Source of the DNA: Aplectana chamaeleonis
Lineage: Eukaryota > Nematoda > Chromadorea > Rhabditida > Cosmocercidae
Reading direction: 5' to 3'
DNA length: 64,000 bases
Assembly (NCBI GenBank): GCA_029168955.1
Contig: JAPDOI010000703.1
Span: 132,001-196,000 of the forward strand
A program made the position numbers and the translations under genes. Numbering within the stretch: position 1 is the first letter of the stretch; each line of letters starts with the position of its first letter. The notes under the pieces are model-generated. The model was not told where the DNA came from. It ran no database searches and worked only from the letters and a program-made list of their open reading frames with translations. Below, piece after piece: positions 1 through 10,385 of this stretch.

Positions 1-104
1 ACGCGGTTACTATGAGGGCCCTAAGTCTAGTGAGAGCTATCGCTGACAGTCATCGAGTCGGCGTGTAGGGCGTCTGCAGTGTTCCATCGTACTTTTTATT
101 GTTA

Positions 105-268
105 AATAAGCGATTTTCGGAGGGTGTTTATACCAGTTTGTTGGTACTTGTTCCTTGGTGCCCCTACTTCTACTAGACCCAGCTGAAGTTTGAGTCTACA
201 CAGAGAACGTTAGAGCAATATAGCATGCACAGCTATATACCTAAAAGTTCCCCCATATGTTGCATTGA
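105..268 (+). mobile_element. RTE 5' leader, first piece of an exploded copy
   Basis: Sequence from about 105-125 to 268 matches the RTE leader at about 26840-26987, including TTGGTACTTGTTCCTTGGTG-like and TTTGAGT.TACACAG segments. The match stops exactly at a TTAA-family element and resumes in short pieces at 728-735, 7560-7657, 8645-8744, 9201-9310 and about 10178-10385, in colinear order. Confidence 0.72.
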
Positions 269-727
269 AGGCATCGTTCGCGCTGGAAATCAATTTTGAT
301 TTTTTAGGCTCAATTTCATGATTGAGCCCGGTGGACCACACTGGTAAACTTTTGCGCGTCAAAAACGTTGGGCAATGAGGTTGGAAGGCGTCAAAGATCA
401 AGATCCGCCACCAATTCTCACCAGTCATCTAGCACTTTTTTCCAGAATGTTGGTGCGACCGTAAAACAACAGGAAAAATAGTTGCGGCACGAACTCCACA
501 TGCAGGAAAACTCCGGAAATGACAGTGACGAGGCCTCCAGAAGCAGAAAAACTTCAGAAAGGATTTCGGCGCGAAATTCAAATTCGTATTTACAATGTGT
601 TCCGATTGACTTTTCTTTACAAATGAAGGTTTTTCATGGGCCCCTTCGACATTTTCGTTCACTAGATAGGCCAAGCTACAGAAAAACATGAAAAAATAAT
701 ATACGGTTTTCTGCGCGTACGATGCTT
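269..727. mobile_element. TTAA-family element, AGGCATCGT type
   Basis: The left end AGGCATCGTTCGCGCTGGAA follows TTGA. The right end TTTTCTGCGCGTACGATGC precedes TTAA (728-731). It is related over its whole length to 18734-19195. It interrupts the RTE leader at TTGCAT. The short ORFs inside it on both strands look incidental. Confidence 0.75.
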
Positions 728-759
728 TTAAGGTGCTCAGACAACAGGTGCGGACTGAC

Positions 760-1105
760 CGCTGGCAATCAAGGCCTCTCCGGGCGGTCCGCAGGCAAGT
801 TGCGGGCGGATCGCTGCTCATCGTGGCCTCGGCGGGCGGATCGCTGGCTATCAAAGCCGTTGCGTGCGGATCGCTGCGTTTTGGCGGGCGGATAGCGGCG
901 CCTGGGAAACTTGATCACGCTAGCGGGCGGATCGCCGGCAAGCTCTAAAGCGGCGATCCGCCCGCAACCTGCCAGCGATCCGCCCGCAAGGGCTTTGATA
1001 GCCAGCGATCCGCCCGCTGAGCTATGAGATGCGGCGATCCGCCCGCAACTTGCCGGCGATCCGCCCGCCAGGGCTTTGATAGCCAGCGATCCGCCCGCTC
1101 CAATT
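760..1105. repeat. Inverted GC-rich minisatellite
   Basis: Units of the type GCGGGCGGATCGCTGGCTAT are repeated in the plus sense from about 770 to 945 and then in the complementary sense (AGCGATCCGCCCGC) from about 950 to 1100. The arms form a large imperfect palindrome. The same core unit is repeated in one direction at 7250-7545. Confidence 0.8.
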
Positions 1106-1130
1106 GTACACGGTGAAACTGGTCAATCAA

Positions 1131-2468
1131 TGATGAGTGGATTGGAGTTCATTTATTGATCCACTGCCACGCCATAAAGCCCCATCCGCCATCTCTACTT
1201 AAGTGTCATAGTTGTTTCACTTCTATATGTCGCTTTTTTCTCGATGTTGCTTAATTGTTGAGTGATCTTATAATGCTCACCTCGTATTTAGCTCATTAGA
1301 GTACGTGTTCTTTATTTCTCCCAGTTTATCGCGAGTATCCTAATTCTGGGAAGCAGTTGTCTTTGAGGAAAACATATGGTGTATGCTAGAAATGGAGAGA
1401 AAAACGCTTCGCTCAAAAGATGGCGGAATGACATCTACGCCGCGGCTATTCAAAGATATGATAGAAACCATACAATATCGTTAAATTCTTGACACAGATG
1501 GTGCTATGTACTCGTCCACGTTTTACAAGAGAAAGCTCAGGTCGCATCAGCGAAAACGACTTGTGTTGTCAGTACTTCTTGGGCAACTAGGGTGGTGGTC
1601 GTAATGTATTCCTATTACGAAAGGGACGGGCAGACGGGGGATGATCGGAGCGCATGAGTGGACGGACGGTGGAGAAGCGAAGCGAAGCGCGTGAATGGAA
1701 GAGTCACCGAGTTTTCCCCGCCTCTCCTGCGCTTGGAATAATTTACGGTCATCCACTGACGGCTCACTTGGCCTGCATTCAGTTTGTCGCTTTGAAATTA
1801 TTCGACAAATTATTCGAATATATTCGAGTCGATTTCATTCAAAACTGTTCAAAATTCGGACCTCGAAAAAAGAGGGCCATTCGAATATATTCGAAAATCG
1901 GACGTTAAAAAAAGGAGTCATTCGAATCTATTCGATATTCTGTCTTTTCTTCCAGGGCACAACTGTAGTAAACTGGTGTCAACCTTGTTTTTAGAGGAAG
2001 CGAGCCTGCTTCGAGGGAAGTAGATATATGACGCATTTTTCAGGCGCAGGAGTCAGATGGCAGCGGCGTCCCCGGTTCAGTTACTAAAGTTTGCGGTGCT
2101 TGAACCCTATCTGGAGGTCCCTCTCACCCGGTGAAGGCCCCAATAGAGGTTGGGAGGAGTCGTCGCGCCGCGTATCGGGGTGCCGGCCGCATCGTGTGTC
2201 GCTGTGCCGGCCGCGTGTCGGCGTGCAGGCGGTGTCCCGGTTTAGCGTGCAGGCTAGCTGTGTGGGCGCAGTGTTGAATTCGAGTGATGAGGTTCCCCAA
2301 TTTGGATACGTGACTGCCCACACTTTTGAGGGTTTTCTATGGGAGGATACGAAAGGTAAGATTTCGAAAACCTGAATAGAAGGTCCGAGTTTCAAAGAAG
2401 TCGAATTACGACATTTGAAATGTACGGTCGGCATGGATCCTAGTGAAACGTTCTGTTCCCTAGTAAAC
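1131..2468. other. No gene seen; AT-rich ATTCGAATATATTCGA cluster
   Basis: No convincing coding region was found. The only structure noted is a cluster of ATTCGAATATATTCGA-like palindromes between about 1795 and 1940, with a similar cluster at 45100-45250. The ORFs here are short, overlap on both strands and show no recognisable motif. Confidence 0.5.
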
Positions 2469-2532
2469 GTTGGCGCAAGCTCGGTGCCATATGCTAATAC
2501 ATATGTAGGTGCACCAAGTTTGCTCCAACCTT
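2469..2532. repeat. Short hairpin element, GTTGGCGCAAGCTCGGTGC type
   Basis: The left arm GTTGGCGCAAGCTCGGTGC pairs with GCACCAAGTTTGCTCCAAC over about 19 bp with few mismatches. Two relatives occur at 6485-6545 and 49160-49222, also as short hairpins, so this is a dispersed 60-65-bp foldback family. Confidence 0.7.
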
Positions 2533-2778
2533 CAGTCAGGAACGCATGGTAAATTGAATTTCATTATTTCGAGACCCACAATGCAGAGTTGTGTGGAACT
2601 TAGGCAATGTAGGGAGCCCTTACTAACTTTGTGAAAGAGCCGAGCGAGTCAAATTATCCGCACTAGCACGATGTCTTTTTACTTCATTTGCCAAAAGATG
2701 AAAATGCGACTACATAGTTGTAGCTAGTTGTAGTTGTAGTACATAGCAACACGTTTTGGCGCAATTTAGTTAGTTGGC

Positions 2779-2884
2779 CGTATTCATGAAACAAAGGGAG
2801 CCTCCCGGAAAGGTCCAAAGGTCGCCCAACGCATACACTGGCTGTAGGAACCCTTCCGAGAGGCTCCCGTAGTTTCATGGATAT
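2779..2884. repeat. Foldback repeat of about 105 bp
   Basis: The arm with CATGAAACAAAGGGAGCCTC pairs with GAGGCTCCCGTAGTTTCATG. The structure lies next to the TTAA element at 2902. It has no coding potential. Confidence 0.65.
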
Positions 2885-2901
2885 GGCCACAGAACTTTTA
2901 A

Positions 2902-3386
2902 AGGCAGTGTCCACGATAAAAACCATGTTTGATTTTTTGGTGGAGATCGGCAGCTGCGGGGCCTAGCGAAACCCTAGCGTTGAAAAAACTAAGAAAAATG
3001 AGCTCGGAACGGTCCCCTACGGCCCCAAAGTTGGACACCCGTCAGCTCGTCACCCCCAGATGCACTTTCCACGCCCACTGACGTGAATTGATGAATGCTC
3101 GAGATTGTGAGATGAGCGATAGTTTCCGATCAATAGCCCCGTTCTTCCCTTTGATATCAACTTCTCTCTTTACTCAGGTCAGCTCGCATACATCGGCTGC
3201 AAAAGACGGAAGTTACAAGCCTCGGACAACTCGTCCACCATGTTTCCTTAGCTCAATTTTTGAGGGACCATAACTCCGTTCCTAAAAGGTCTTGTACGAT
3301 TCCAAGAACATCATTGGAATCAGCATGGGACCGTCTTCAAGATGGGCGGAAAAGCAGAATAACGATTCTAATCGTGAACACTGCCT
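2902..3386. mobile_element. TTAA-family element, AGGCAGTGT type
   Basis: It starts AGGCAGTGTCCACGATAAAA after TTAA (2898-2901). It ends ATCGTGAACACTGCCT before TTAG. The interior shares the CTCGGACAACTCGTCCACCA segment with 6739-7195, 16757-17218 and 52770-53253, so the two terminal types carry related bodies. Confidence 0.8.
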
Positions 3387-6228
3387 TTAGGGTGATTGTG
3401 AACTGGCGCCCTGAAAGGATGGTCGCGTGAATGATTCCACAATATCCAACCTGCGCCCCATATTGGAGCACAATCGAACCGCAAAGTACACTACTAGCGC
3501 AGCTGATGAGCTTCAAATCTCTACTGCCCTAATCGGAGTTAACTTTGGGTCCGCAGCTGCAAACAACCGTAGTTGCAGCGAGCAGATCGGATATACTAGA
3601 GCTGGGTCTACGGGGTCACGGCACTATCATTTAGGTCCCAGCAAGATTGTTTGTAAGCTGCGTGCTGCAACAGACCTTATCTGCAAATGCGGAGTGCTAT
3701 TTCACTCCTGTACGGCCACTGAAGGGGCGGGCTGGACGTAAATCTTTTGAGAGACTGGGGCATTGCATTCAATTTTTGAAGAGCTTGACCCACTGCCGTG
3801 TCTGGTGTTCGAAGAGGCCTATCGTACACCGGTAGGTCAATCTGTCGTGAACCAACGTCTACAGAAAAATTGTAAAGTTTTCAAACATTAAAGGGTACAA
3901 TATGAGGCACGGGACGGAGTAGACGAATTGATTCATTATTATGTCGGTATAAGGCAGTAGATGAGCAGTACTGAGGTGTGCAGAAGTACGGCCGGCACGG
4001 GTCGCCCACACACCTTGCGTTCCTTATTCTGACTTCTCAGAAGATTTTAAACACCTTGCGCGCCACTTCGCCGCAAGCTCGCTGATTGCTTCAACGAGCT
4101 TGCTACTTCGTGGCGCGCAACGAAGTAGCAAGCTTATATACGAGATACACAGGCTTGTTTGTAATGATACACTTGAACAGTCTCAGATATAGTATTACAT
4201 TTTCCCGTTCTATCTTTCACTAGTTATGATTTCCTTGTTAGGGAGAGATGACGTCGAGCATCTGTTTCATACCGAATGTGTGACCGTCGCTATAATATAG
4301 ACAGCGCATATCTACCCAGTAGGCCCTTGTGGGCGCAAGCGAGGCTGTCAGGCGTATTGTACCCTCTTTCTCTTGCTTCTCCTCCCCTGTTCCTGCTCCT
4401 TCCCTGTTATTCACTCACATTTTATTTAATTTCGAGTCTTATTCCACGACAATTCTTTCGCAGTTTTCACAATGCATGCATACATAGGTTAGAATTCGTA
4501 ACCCTTTTTCCTGCTCATTGTTTGTTGACTTCGTTCAAACAGCGGCGTATACACATTTTCAATATAAAGGGAATATGGGTGAGCAGTGCTGACGAGCAGC
4601 AAAAGCAAAATCAGGACTTATAAAAACGCGGGTGGTTTTTGTGTTTATGGTTCTACGGTTTTCATAGCGAAGATACGTGGTATTCTAGAGGTGGGTGGAA
4701 AATATCGCTTTTTTTCGACTTCTTAACAACGGTATTATGAAGGCGACAAATGAACCTCAGATTCGTGATCAGCGCAGCAAATCGCCATCCTGGGGAATTT
4801 AAGGTCAAATCTGGAACATTTGTCTACAAAGCTTTCAGAGCCTCTTAATTGGTAGAAGTAAGCGCTTACCTCCACATAATGCCGAAAATGAATAAAAATC
4901 TTTCTAAATATTTTCAGAAAAAAAAACTAGTTTTTTTTCGTGCTGTTATCGTGTAAGTGAAGTTTGTGCGTAATAAAGTCATTTTCTCACATACTTTTAA
5001 CATGAGCAATTTCAATATAACGCTTAGAAGCCAGGAACAAAAACCGTGTTACATAGTGTAATCGACCGCAAAGTTAAATTTTCTTCTGAATTCTCAAGAG
5101 AAAACATCGGAAACATTAAAAAGCAGTGGGTCTCCCCCCCTCCACACAAACACAGACATTGACAATATATACCTAGAGTGTTTACCACAGATACATGGAT
5201 TTTTTCTTCAAAAATTCAGGCGAGAAATTAAACTTTGCCGTCGATTAAGGTGCAACCTACAGTATGCAAAATGGAAAAAGGCAACCGCACAACCGTTTTT
5301 TTTCGCCGCCAATTATGGTGCAACCTGCAGTTTGCAAAGTGGAAGAACTCGACCGCACAACCCCCTTTTTTGATGCTGTGGACCGTTCGCATCCTCTATT
5401 TCGGGGCTGAATTTACTGTTTCTTCGCGCGCCTGTGCAAAGCGAGGAGAGATACAACGAGAAATTATGGGGAAGGTAGACGCTGCATACTCACGCAGACG
5501 TAAGCGAAAAACGGAAATAAATTTTACCCAGAACTAGAGGATGAATGGGCACATTAAAGAATACTAGGTGCCAAAACATTTGTGCTCTGCTCAGGCAGTT
5601 TTTTTCTTGTTTCTTTGGTTTTTTTCTCGGTAGAGTGTATTACTGGTTATCTATATATGACTTTAGTCACCTCCCATGAAAGCATGAAATATGTCGCCGC
5701 TAACGATACGTGGGATCCCTCTGAGGGCTAGATGACACGAGTTGATTGTTACGAAGCCGATTGTTGCGAAAATATTGATTGTTTATAGGAGACAGATAAA
5801 GGTGTATAATCAAGCCGTTCTTGAACCACACACTGAATTTAAATGCGAATCAATGCTATGAGTACCACGCCTTGCCAAAAGAAGTCTGAGGAACGTGAAA
5901 AAAGCTTGAAAAAATCAATAACTTTTCAACACGATTTTCGAGAAACTTCAATTAAAAGGTGCGTGGATGCCAATCAGGGTCAGTAAAAACATGAATCCAA
6001 CGTGGCTTACTTGGAATACAATCACCAACATAACAAAATGTGCTGTGGGTATGGAAAATCAGGGGAAAGTATTCAGATTATGAACTAGAGATCTTTTCTA
6101 CGTCAAGGAAAACATATGAATCATTTAATTACTGCATGTAGTACCCCAGAAAAATGAGTATATGCATGCATTGATCAATTGGAGAAGTTATCGGAAAATT
6201 TTGGCTGAGGATGTGTTAGTCGATCGAT
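3387..6228. other. No gene seen; small local repeats
   Basis: No supported gene. Noted are a hairpin of GCGCGCCACTTCG/CGTGGCGCGC at about 4045-4125 and a roughly 80-bp tandem duplication at 5250-5370, each copy with GTGCAACCT.CAGT.TGCAAA and CGACCGCACAACC-like sequence. A stretch similar to the dispersed family at 13.0-13.6 kb lies near 4740-4870. The longest open frame, 4276-4623, shows no known motif. Confidence 0.45.
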
Positions 6229-6234
6229 TCAGAG

Positions 6235-6480
6235 GCAAGAATGCACATGTAGGGTTCTCCGCTTCCAAGGTCGCTGCGCGCAACCTTTTCCGCCAGAAAG
6301 TAGCTGCGCGCAAGCTTCTCTAACTGCAGAAATTCCGCGAAGCTGCGCGCAAGCTTCAGCCTCGTGGCGCGCAAGACGGTTCATGAAAACGACCGCGCGC
6401 GCAAGAAGCATTCAGAAAAAGTCGTGGCGCGCAGCTTGTTTACGCTGCTTTTGGTGGCGCGCAAGCTGTTTCAAATTTTC
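6235..6480. repeat. Degenerate GCGCGCAAGCTT cluster
   Basis: The motif GCGCGCAAGCTT or GTGGCGCGCAAG recurs at irregular spacing about eight times. The same words occur in the hairpin at 4045-4125. This looks like a decayed subterminal repeat. Confidence 0.55.
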
Positions 6481-6738
6481 TGAGTTGGCGCAAACTCGGT
6501 GCACGCAATTTATGTATAACATAGGCACATCGGCTTTGCACCAATAAGGAAAGCAAAATATCAAAGCGATCTGTTGTCGACTATACGCCGGTTGGGGTCA
6601 AGGTGCAGCACAAACTTCAGGGCTTCATTTTCTTGGGCAGTAAAAAGTTTTTGACCGGATTTTTTGGCCCAGGTTTTCCTCAACATGTATAGCTAGTCAA
6701 CTCTTTGGGTTGATTAACACTGCGTCATAGGCGCTTAA

Positions 6739-7195
6739 AGGCGCAGTCCAAGCTCAGGGGCCAAATCTAAGATTTCCACATAATTATGAAGTAGACCCAC
6801 CCCGTATAACACCTGCCAAGTGAGAGCTCTCGATTCCACAGAATAAGCGAGATATAGGAGGAAGCCAATCTGGGGCGCCCACACCAGGAAGCCACTTTGG
6901 CACGCCCCTTTACGATCTTTCGAGCTGAACAGTGGCGAGATGAGTGATGATTTCCGGTCAAGAGCCGCGTTCTTCCCTACATTCTCAGGTCGGCTCGCAT
7001 CCATAGGTTGCAAATGACGGGAGTTACAAGCCTCGGACAACTCGTCCACCATGCTTCCGCAGCTCAATTTTCGAGGGGCCACAACTCCGTTCTCAGGGCC
7101 TTGTACGACTAGAGAGACATCATTGGAATCAGCGTGAGACCATTTTCAAGATAAGAAGGGGAACAGAAAATCGATTTTGAGATTGAACTGTGCCT
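6739..7195. mobile_element. TTAA-family element, AGGCACAGT type
   Basis: It starts AGGCGCAGTCCAAGCTCAGG after TTAA (6735-6738). It ends GAACTGTGCCT before TTAG. The body is like 52770-53253 in reverse comparison and includes ATAAGCGAGATATAGGAGG. It is nested in the larger 736-7559 insertion. Confidence 0.8.
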
Positions 7196-7249
7196 TTAGG
7201 AATTGGTCCCCGACCCGAGGGATTCAAAGGAGAAGGGGTTCAAATTACG

Positions 7250-7545
7250 GGTACATCGCTGACAACTGGCGGGTAGATCGCTGATAACTGGCGGGTGGAT
7301 CGATGATAACTGCCGGGCGGATCGCTGGTTACTGGCGGGCGGATCGCTGGCTACTGGCGGGCGGATCGCTGGCTACTGGCGGGTGGATCGCTGGCTGCTG
7401 CCGGGCAGATAGCTGGCTACCGGCGGGCGGATGGCTGGCTACTGGCGGGCGGATCGCTGGCTACTGGCGGGCGGATCGCTGGCTACTGGCGGGCCGATGG
7501 CGGGGGGATGGCGGTCCGCCCCCCCAAAGCCAGCGGTCCGCCCGC
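7250..7545. repeat. 22-bp GC-rich minisatellite
   Basis: About a dozen direct copies of a 22-bp unit containing GGCGGGCGGATCGCTGGCTA occur. Because 22 is not a multiple of three, the translated repeat rotates through frames, which produces the spurious Trp/Arg-rich ORF here. It lies next to the right CTCAGACA terminus. Confidence 0.85.
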
Positions 7546-7559
7546 ACCTGCTGTCTGAG

Positions 7560-7657
7560 TGCTGCCATCCACCAAACAAAGACCACTATTGTGTAACACC
7601 TTAGGTTCTGAGTTTATGGAGTCTTTGGCTACAATCCCTAATTTTGCTACCCTGAAT
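7560..7657 (+). mobile_element. RTE leader piece of the exploded copy
   Basis: Sequence such as TAACACCTTAGGTTCTGAG and GAGTCTTTGGCTACAAT matches the RTE leader and start region at about 27000-27095. It ends at CCCTGAAT, which is repeated as CCCTGAAC at 8645 on the far side of the next insertion. Confidence 0.7.
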
Positions 7658-8644
7658 CATAGCTTCGTTGGGTGAAGCCGGGTGCTCTACCAACCTCCAC
7701 CTCTGGGCAGGTGAAGGGGGAACCATCACCACTGGCGAAACAGGAGGCCGCTATATCATTCGGCGCCGAATTTTTCGGAGATTTAAAAAACCTTTCCCAC
7801 AACACTACCTTCAACAGTTACAGAGTTACAAGCGAAAAACTGGTATTTCACAGAGCGGATTATGATGAAGGACCGGAATTTTTTTCAATCCTGGAAACAC
7901 CAGTCACCACACCATTCTATTGAGATTTTGGAAATACTCTCCTCCAAAAGTGCATCTTTTGTCGTAAAAAAGTTATGAACGAAAAACCGTTAGCTTTAGG
8001 CAAAAAAAAACTTGATGATTTGAAATCGGCTAGAAGAGTTGGAAAGCATTTTCCGATCCTAAAAATGCCATTCGATGCAGAAATTCGTGAGGACTCCAAA
8101 AACAGTCTTTACCAAAGAGCTATCTATCGTCAAGGGTAAAGAAGTCAATTGCAAAAAAAAACTGATTGCTGTGAGTGAAAAAAAAAATTTCATGAATTCA
8201 AATCGGCTGCGGGATCGGGAACGTTTTTTCTCTAAATCAAATGTTATTTGAAGCAGAATTGCATGGAGATTTTGAGAGCATTCATTTTTGAATATCCATC
8301 TTCAGAAGCAAAGATGTTATCAGCGAAAACAGGTTGTTTTTTCAAACTCGTTTTGAAAAACATTCCAAAAAAAGTGACTTCAAGACATCTCAGAAGTAAT
8401 TTTTCATGAATTCGGCAGGTCATTTCATTAAAAAAAACTAATTTTAAAACGCGGCTAATTAATGATAAAATAACTTTTTAAATTCTATATTCAAAATTTG
8501 AGAGAGTATTGAATGCAAAAAAAAATCAAGAAAATGTTGAATTTCGAAGTCGCAGGTTTAGAGGGAACCTTCACCAATCCCCACTAAAGGATCCTAAACA
8601 ACCTGCACCTCTCGGACTACTGTCCCCACCCTAACGAACCTATG
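7658..8644. mobile_element. hAT-like non-autonomous element, 987 bp
   Basis: The ends CATAGCTTCGTTGGGTG and, complemented, CATAGGTTCGTTAGGGTG form imperfect terminal inverted repeats. The flanks CCCTGAAT (7650-7657) and CCCTGAAC (8645-8652) look like an 8-bp target duplication, as is usual for hAT elements. RTE homology is continuous across it if the insert is ignored. The interior is AT-rich with poly-A runs and has no transposase. Confidence 0.6.
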
Positions 8645-8744
8645 CCCTGAACTGTTTGTCGCTGTCGAGGGACCTCCAACAATCTGCGCTGTCCAGACTT
8701 CTGAGCAACTAGTAAAGTCGCCTCAAAGACAGACCCGTCATTAA
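8645..8744 (+). mobile_element. RTE endonuclease fragment (start)
   Basis: CCCTGAACTGTTTGTCGCTG matches the RTE from 27090 (CTGTCGATCGCTGTCGAG). It continues through CTGTCCAGACTTCTGAGC and AGACCCGTCATTAA, where the TTAA element begins. The frame is degraded. Confidence 0.75.
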
Positions 8745-9200
8745 AGGCATAGTGCACCTTCAGATATGAATTTTGAGATTTTCATGTAATTGTATAGAAG
8801 ATCCCTCCTGTATAACACGTGCCAAATGCGACATCTCAATTCCTCCAAATAAGCGAGATATAAGCGACCACCACAGGCCCGACCCCCTAACAGATTTTTT
8901 AACTCGATAGCGGCTCGATGGATGGATGAATTCCAACAAGTCGTCGTTCTTCAGTCCATTGCTGGACTGTCTCCTTATGGTGGCTTTCTCTCGCCCTACG
9001 ATTGCGAATGAAGAGAAATACAGGTCTGATACAACTGGTCCACCAAATTTTCACCATTAAAATCTAGGCATTTTTGAAGAGCCATAACTCTGTTCATAGG
9101 GGGTCTTGGACGATTCCAGAGATACCCCTGTGATCAGTTTGTGACTCTCTCCAAAATAGGCATAAAATCTGAAAAATAATTTTTTGGATGTTCTGTGCCT
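8745..9200. mobile_element. TTAA-family element inside the broken RTE
   Basis: It starts AGGCATAGTGCACCTTC after TTAA (8741-8744) and ends TTCTGTGCCT before TTAA (9201-9204). RTE homology resumes immediately after the second TTAA. This is the clearest second case of a 4-bp TTAA duplication. The body is a relative of 25167-25632 and 29915-30391. Confidence 0.85.
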
Positions 9201-9325
9201 TTAACGTCAGAGAGCATACCATCCACGGCGGCAACACTGATGATAGGAGAGTGGTATGCTCTGTGATAGCTGTAGAAATTGACTCCAATGGTGTGGTCAA
9301 GGAATATGGACGATTGTACGGCGGT
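9201..9325 (+). mobile_element. RTE endonuclease fragment (continued)
   Basis: CGTCAGAGAGCATACCATCC through GATAGGAGAGTGG and ATGGTGTGGTCAAGGAATA match RTE 27205-27320. Homology then stops. The reverse transcriptase body is missing from this copy, and only its 3' tail reappears near 10178. Confidence 0.75.
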
Positions 9326-9439
9326 CATGAGCAAGTGAATGGCTGGCACATGTGGTGGGGGAAAATGAAAGAGAGAGGGCCGCCACAAACCGCGTCGTAG
9401 GGGTGCGTTACGGTAGCAGCGCGTGCGGGTGAAAAAGGG

Positions 9440-10020
9440 AACCTGTGCACACGCGAATAAAGACTCTATACCTGCACATCCATCGTCTAATATCGATCCC
9501 ATGTTTCAGTTTCGCTTTTGGTGCTGCAATACAGAATCTGGGGCGGCATGCACGTACGCGGCGATTTGTGTTAAGGTTGGGCATGGTTTGGGGCGTCGGC
9601 GCGTTTAATGATTGTTCTACGAGTACTGAAGATAATCAATAGTTAGTGTCTCAGTGGGGTTTCGGTCGCCCCACCCTCCTAGGTAGTGTTGGGTGAGGGA
9701 GCGATTTTTAGTGGTACCCCAACCCTTTTTAGCCCTCGCGTTACAATCATCGAACGCGCCAACGCCCCAAACCCTGCCCAATCCTAACCTAAGCGGCCGC
9801 TTACGTACATGCCGCCCCTGATGGGCAGCTGCTAGCCTGCCAGTGAGAAGATTTCCATCCCCCATTGATAAAGAGCGCGGTCCGGAGCGCAATGGTGTAG
9901 AACCTAAAGAGATTGGGAGGGTGTGTGATAAAGGCACTACACCTGCACATCCATGGACTAACATTGATTCCATGTTTCAGTTTTGCTTTTGCTGCTGCAA
10001 TGCAGTACCTGATGGGAAAA
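9440..10020. repeat. Local scrambled direct and inverted repeats
   Basis: The segment with CTGCACATCCATCGTCTAAT (from 9470) recurs as a direct copy at about 9940-10000. The segment GGGGCGGCATGCACGTA to GGCGCGTTTAATGATTG (9540-9612) recurs inverted at about 9735-9815. The ORFs here overlap these repeats and look incidental. Confidence 0.6.
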
Positions 10021-10177
10021 AGCAAATCAGTTGTATACTGCCAGATTTGATCACTCTCTCAGAGAAATTATAGTTAAACGCCTTCTCAAGTGGCAGCGTA
10101 AGGCCGACTTCGACTGTTTGGACACAGCTACCTGGACGTAGACCAGCTTTCTTGAGGCATTTGGTGAAAGAAGCTTC

Positions 10178-10385
10178 AAATTCAATCGGCATGGAAAGGC
10201 AGTTTAGGCGCGATGTCTCACCTTACGGAAAATGAATTAGCAAAAAATGGATGGATTGTGTTCAAACTGTGGCTAAAAACCGTGACAGGTAAGCACGTTT
10301 TCTACTAGGACGACACGTCGGTGATGATGCGGAATGGCCGCATGAGTCGGAAACCATCCGAATAAGTAAAGCAAGTCAAGCTAAG
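10178..10385 (+). mobile_element. RTE 3' end of the exploded copy
   Basis: CAATCGGCATGGAAAGGCAG and the following sequence match the RTE tail after 30396, through TGTGTTCAAACTGTGGCTAA and GATGATGCGGAATG. It ends in an AAGTCAAG-like tail near 10370-10380. Several stops break the frame. It marks the right border of the 10-kb broken copy. Confidence 0.75.

Larger units (their letters stand above)
736..7559. mobile_element. Large CTCAGACA-terminus element (or composite) in the RTE leader
   Basis: The left end CTCAGACAACAGGTGCGG (736) and the right end, whose complement reads CTCAGACAGCAGGTGCGG (7559), form imperfect inverted repeats of about 30 bp. Both are flanked by TG, a variant of the TA seen at the two sister elements. 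RTE leader homology stops at 735 and resumes at 7560, which supports one 6.8-kb insertion. Both subterminal regions contain GGCGGGCGGATCGCTGG repeats. Nested elements lie at 2902-3386 and 6739-7195. No transposase gene was recognised, so it may be a composite of two small elements. Confidence 0.5.

Noticed and set aside
7303..7596. Trp/Arg-rich repeat protein
   Set aside because: It arises from the 22-bp minisatellite rotating through reading frames.
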